This document shows positions 62,308-64,000 of a stretch of DNA of 64,000 nt, one piece after another. The notes beneath the pieces were generated by a model. That model was given only the letters and a program-made list of their open reading frames with translations. It had not been told where the DNA came from and did no database searches. Source of the stretch: Trichomonas vaginalis G3 (Eukaryota > Parabasalia > Trichomonadida > Trichomonadidae); assembly GCF_026262505.1 (NCBI RefSeq), contig NC_067204.1:19260860-19324859 (forward strand), given 5' to 3'. Made by a program: the position numbers and the translations under genes. Numbering within the stretch: position 1 is the stretch's first letter; each line of letters opens with the position of its first letter.

Positions 62308-62620
62308 GAGGGAATTGTTCCTTATGAGGTATACATCATAACTATATACCTCATAAGGAACAATTCCCTCTTGATAGCTGGGAAACTTTCTCTGAATAAC
62401 TTATCATTTGGAGAAAGTTCCCCAGCTATCTATTAGGAACTAAAGGCTATGAGGCACTGATTATATATTAGTGCCTCATAGCCTTTAGTTTCCTATTAAA
62501 AACGAGAAAACTTGTTCGAAATGATAAACAATTTCGAACAAGTTTTCTCATTTTAAGGAGGGAATTGTTCCTTATGAGGTATACATCATAACTATATACC
62601 TCATAAGGAACAATTCCCTC
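62308..62620. repeat. Array of five consecutive hairpins
   Basis: Five stem-loops follow each other with gaps of 2-8 bases. (1) 62308-62333 pairs with 62345-62370: a 26-bp perfect stem and 11-base loop. (2) 62373-62392 with 62411-62430: 20 bp, one mismatch. (3) 62434-62458 with 62470-62495: 25 bp, one bulge. (4) 62504-62522 with 62531-62549: 19 bp, perfect. (5) 62558-62583 with 62595-62620: identical to hairpin 1. The stems are unrelated in sequence except 1 and 5, which form a perfect direct repeat of about 75 bp (62301-62375 and 62551-62625). There is no coding frame. It could be a precursor of small RNAs or a structured repeat locus. Confidence 0.85.
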
Positions 62621-63018
62621 TTGATATCCTGGATATTTTTGAATATATTTTTTTAATTAAAGTTCTCAAAAGTGTTATCAAAAGTGATTTTTTAAAAATA
62701 TCTCCAATTAATTAACTAATTAAAAGTATTATATTTTTAAAATTAAATAGTTTTTCAATTTTTTTGAAGGAATTGAGATACTTCCCACGACAATAAAATT
62801 GAGAGGTTTACATTATGACTGATCTTAGCATACAACATAATCATGATTAATACTATACGGTTAGTAAACAACATTATTTGGTCAAATATTTGTTAGGGGA
62901 GATAAAACATCCGACTGATTGCGAAAACCAGAAGTTCGTTAATAGTAGATCCAAGGAAATACATTAAATTCATTGAAATTAATTAACGATCATGTGACAA
63001 ATGGGCGCGTAAAGGGTT

Positions 63019-63126
63019 GGCGTCCTAAGGCGTCCTGATGTAAACTATTCAATTTTTGAGAAGTTTACACCATAATTGAATAGTTTATGGCGTCCTGAGA
63101 GGAGATTTCAATGGGTATGGCGTCCT
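63019..63126. repeat. Four GGCGTCCT copies around a hairpin
   Basis: GGCGTCCT occurs at 63019-63026, 63029-63036, 63089-63096 and 63119-63126 in extremely AT-rich DNA. Between the second and third copies is a perfect 13-bp stem, TAAACTATTCAAT (63041-63053) with its complement at 63075-63087. All four repeats have the same orientation. This may be a protein-binding array or the end of a mobile element. Confidence 0.65.
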
Positions 63127-63861
63127 AAAAAATAGAAGAAAATGATTTTTTCTCGATTTTTCTAGAAATTGAATTTTTTAAAAAAGAAAAAAATCAAAAC
63201 GTATACATTCAAGAAAGACTATAAATGAAGATTTTTCTATTTTTTTTCATTCTAAAACATCTTTTTTTGGATAATTTTTTTTAATAAATATGTAAGAAAG
63301 ATTGAAGAAAAAGTAAATTTACTTTAAGAAAATTCGTTTTACATGATGTAAGACCCATAACAACTATAAATATTCAATTATTTAAAATAAAAAAAGAAAA
63401 ACAGATTAAATGTATCTCACATCAAAATCCATTGACCTAAGGATGTTAAGTTTCTGTTTTTAAAAGTTGATATTTTTTTTAATTTTAAGAAAATTAATAG
63501 CATGTTATTAGACAATAGGAGTGTAATGATATTGACTAAACAGAAATGAGAGAATAGAGATATAATTTTGATAAGCAATATTGCGAACAAATTCTGAAGT
63601 AAAATCGCGATCAATAATTGAAAATTACGATCATGTACTGAAAAATGACGATCGAATTGAATGAATAGAATTATATCTAAGAAAAAATAAATTGTATTTA
63701 GAAGATGAACAAAGAAAGGTGTATGCTAAAAATCATTTAACAATAAATGGAAATAAAACGAAATTGTTAAAAGAAAAAAATGAAAATTGTTAAATAATAT
63801 ATTATTTTTTAGTCATAAGAATAAAAATATAGTAGTTATAAAAGGAATTAGACTTCATATA
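63127..63861. other. AT-rich downstream spacer
   Basis: Mostly A/T homopolymer-rich sequence without convincing frames. The GATCG tetra-to-pentanucleotide recurs in 63600-63660 in a short TGAAAA-type repeat (AATTGAAAATTACGATCATG-like). No gene is seen. Confidence 0.5.
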
Positions 63862-64000
63862 TCAATTCTTTTTCTCTGTAGATGTGGAACGTTTGCTTTT
63901 CGATCTCTTTCGATGAACTTGAAAATATAAGTTATTATCGCTGAGAATCCTTTCCGAAATAGGAGCTTTACGTTTAGGAGGATTGTCGGATGAATTTTGT
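63862..64000 (-). CDS. 3' end of a gene cut by the window edge
   Basis: On the minus strand one frame is open from the edge to a TGA at 63862-63864, 45 codons. It encodes a basic, Lys/Arg/Ser-rich tail (NPPKRKAPISERILS, then HRKRSKSKRSTSTEKKN) with codon usage like the host genes. PPKRK and KRSKSKR look like nuclear-localisation signals, so a nuclear protein is plausible. The family cannot be told from this fragment. Confidence 0.55.
   Translation of the reverse strand, partial: QNSSDNPPKRKAPISERILSDNNLYFQVHRKRSKSKRSTSTEKKN

Noticed and set aside
62308-62620. CRISPR-like array
   Set aside because: The units are hairpins of differing sequence rather than identical direct repeats separated by spacers, there is no cas gene, and the genome is eukaryotic.

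Overview
The window is AT-rich nuclear DNA with compact, apparently intronless genes. It suggests a parabasalid protist, most likely Trichomonas vaginalis or a close relative. The reasons are: DUF3447-type ankyrin-repeat genes, a Tvmar1-like mariner, giant Maverick/Polinton elements, divergent H3/H4 genes, CAMK-like kinases, very short 5' leaders, and a trichomonad-type initiator (TCA+1 Py T/A) just upstream of several ATGs. The species is inferred from family content only.

Layout. 1-7112: part of a Maverick/Polinton element, cut by the left edge and all on the minus strand, with broken integrase and DNA polymerase B; the polymerase carries an embedded HNH-type zinc module. 7418-8881: two small host membrane-protein genes. 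9116-13734: an IS481-like cut-and-paste transposon with about 1.5-kb inverted repeats built from about 120-bp tandem units, flanked by a perfect 15-bp target duplication. 13810-14930: a non-autonomous hAT-like element with an 8-bp duplication. 15262-24697: host genes for an Hsp70/90 co-chaperone, a large coiled-coil protein, a Ser/Thr kinase, histones H3 (mostly an assembly gap) and H4, and RRP36. 24859-27739: an ankyrin gene split by a mariner whose empty site can be read exactly. 27843-28622: a short TA-flanked inverted-repeat element with a structured, less AT-rich core. 28766-30619: a Qa-SNARE and thymidylate kinase.

31237-56527 is a second, full-length Maverick/Polinton of another subfamily (about 25.3 kb, 119-bp terminal inverted repeats). 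It holds capsid-like, packaging ATPase, superfamily 3 helicase, protein-primed-type polymerase B, integrase, phage-tail-fibre-like, membrane-active-peptide-like and adenine methyltransferase parts. Several are broken (roughly a dozen breaks overall), so it is treated as a fossil although its ends are well preserved. 56803-64000: a broken ankyrin gene, a proline-rich gene, an AMPK/CIPK-like kinase with a NAF-like motif, a striking array of five hairpins (62308-62620), a short repeat cluster, and the 3' end of a gene cut by the right edge.

The host genes do not form an operon. They are single-gene transcription units for housekeeping (chaperone, ribosome biogenesis, dTMP phosphorylation, chromatin, vesicle fusion) and signalling, interspersed with mobile DNA. 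The most noteworthy items are the IS481-like element with tandem-repeat arms, the five-hairpin array, the tail-fibre-like gene and helicase in the Maverick, and the nested repeat block inside it.
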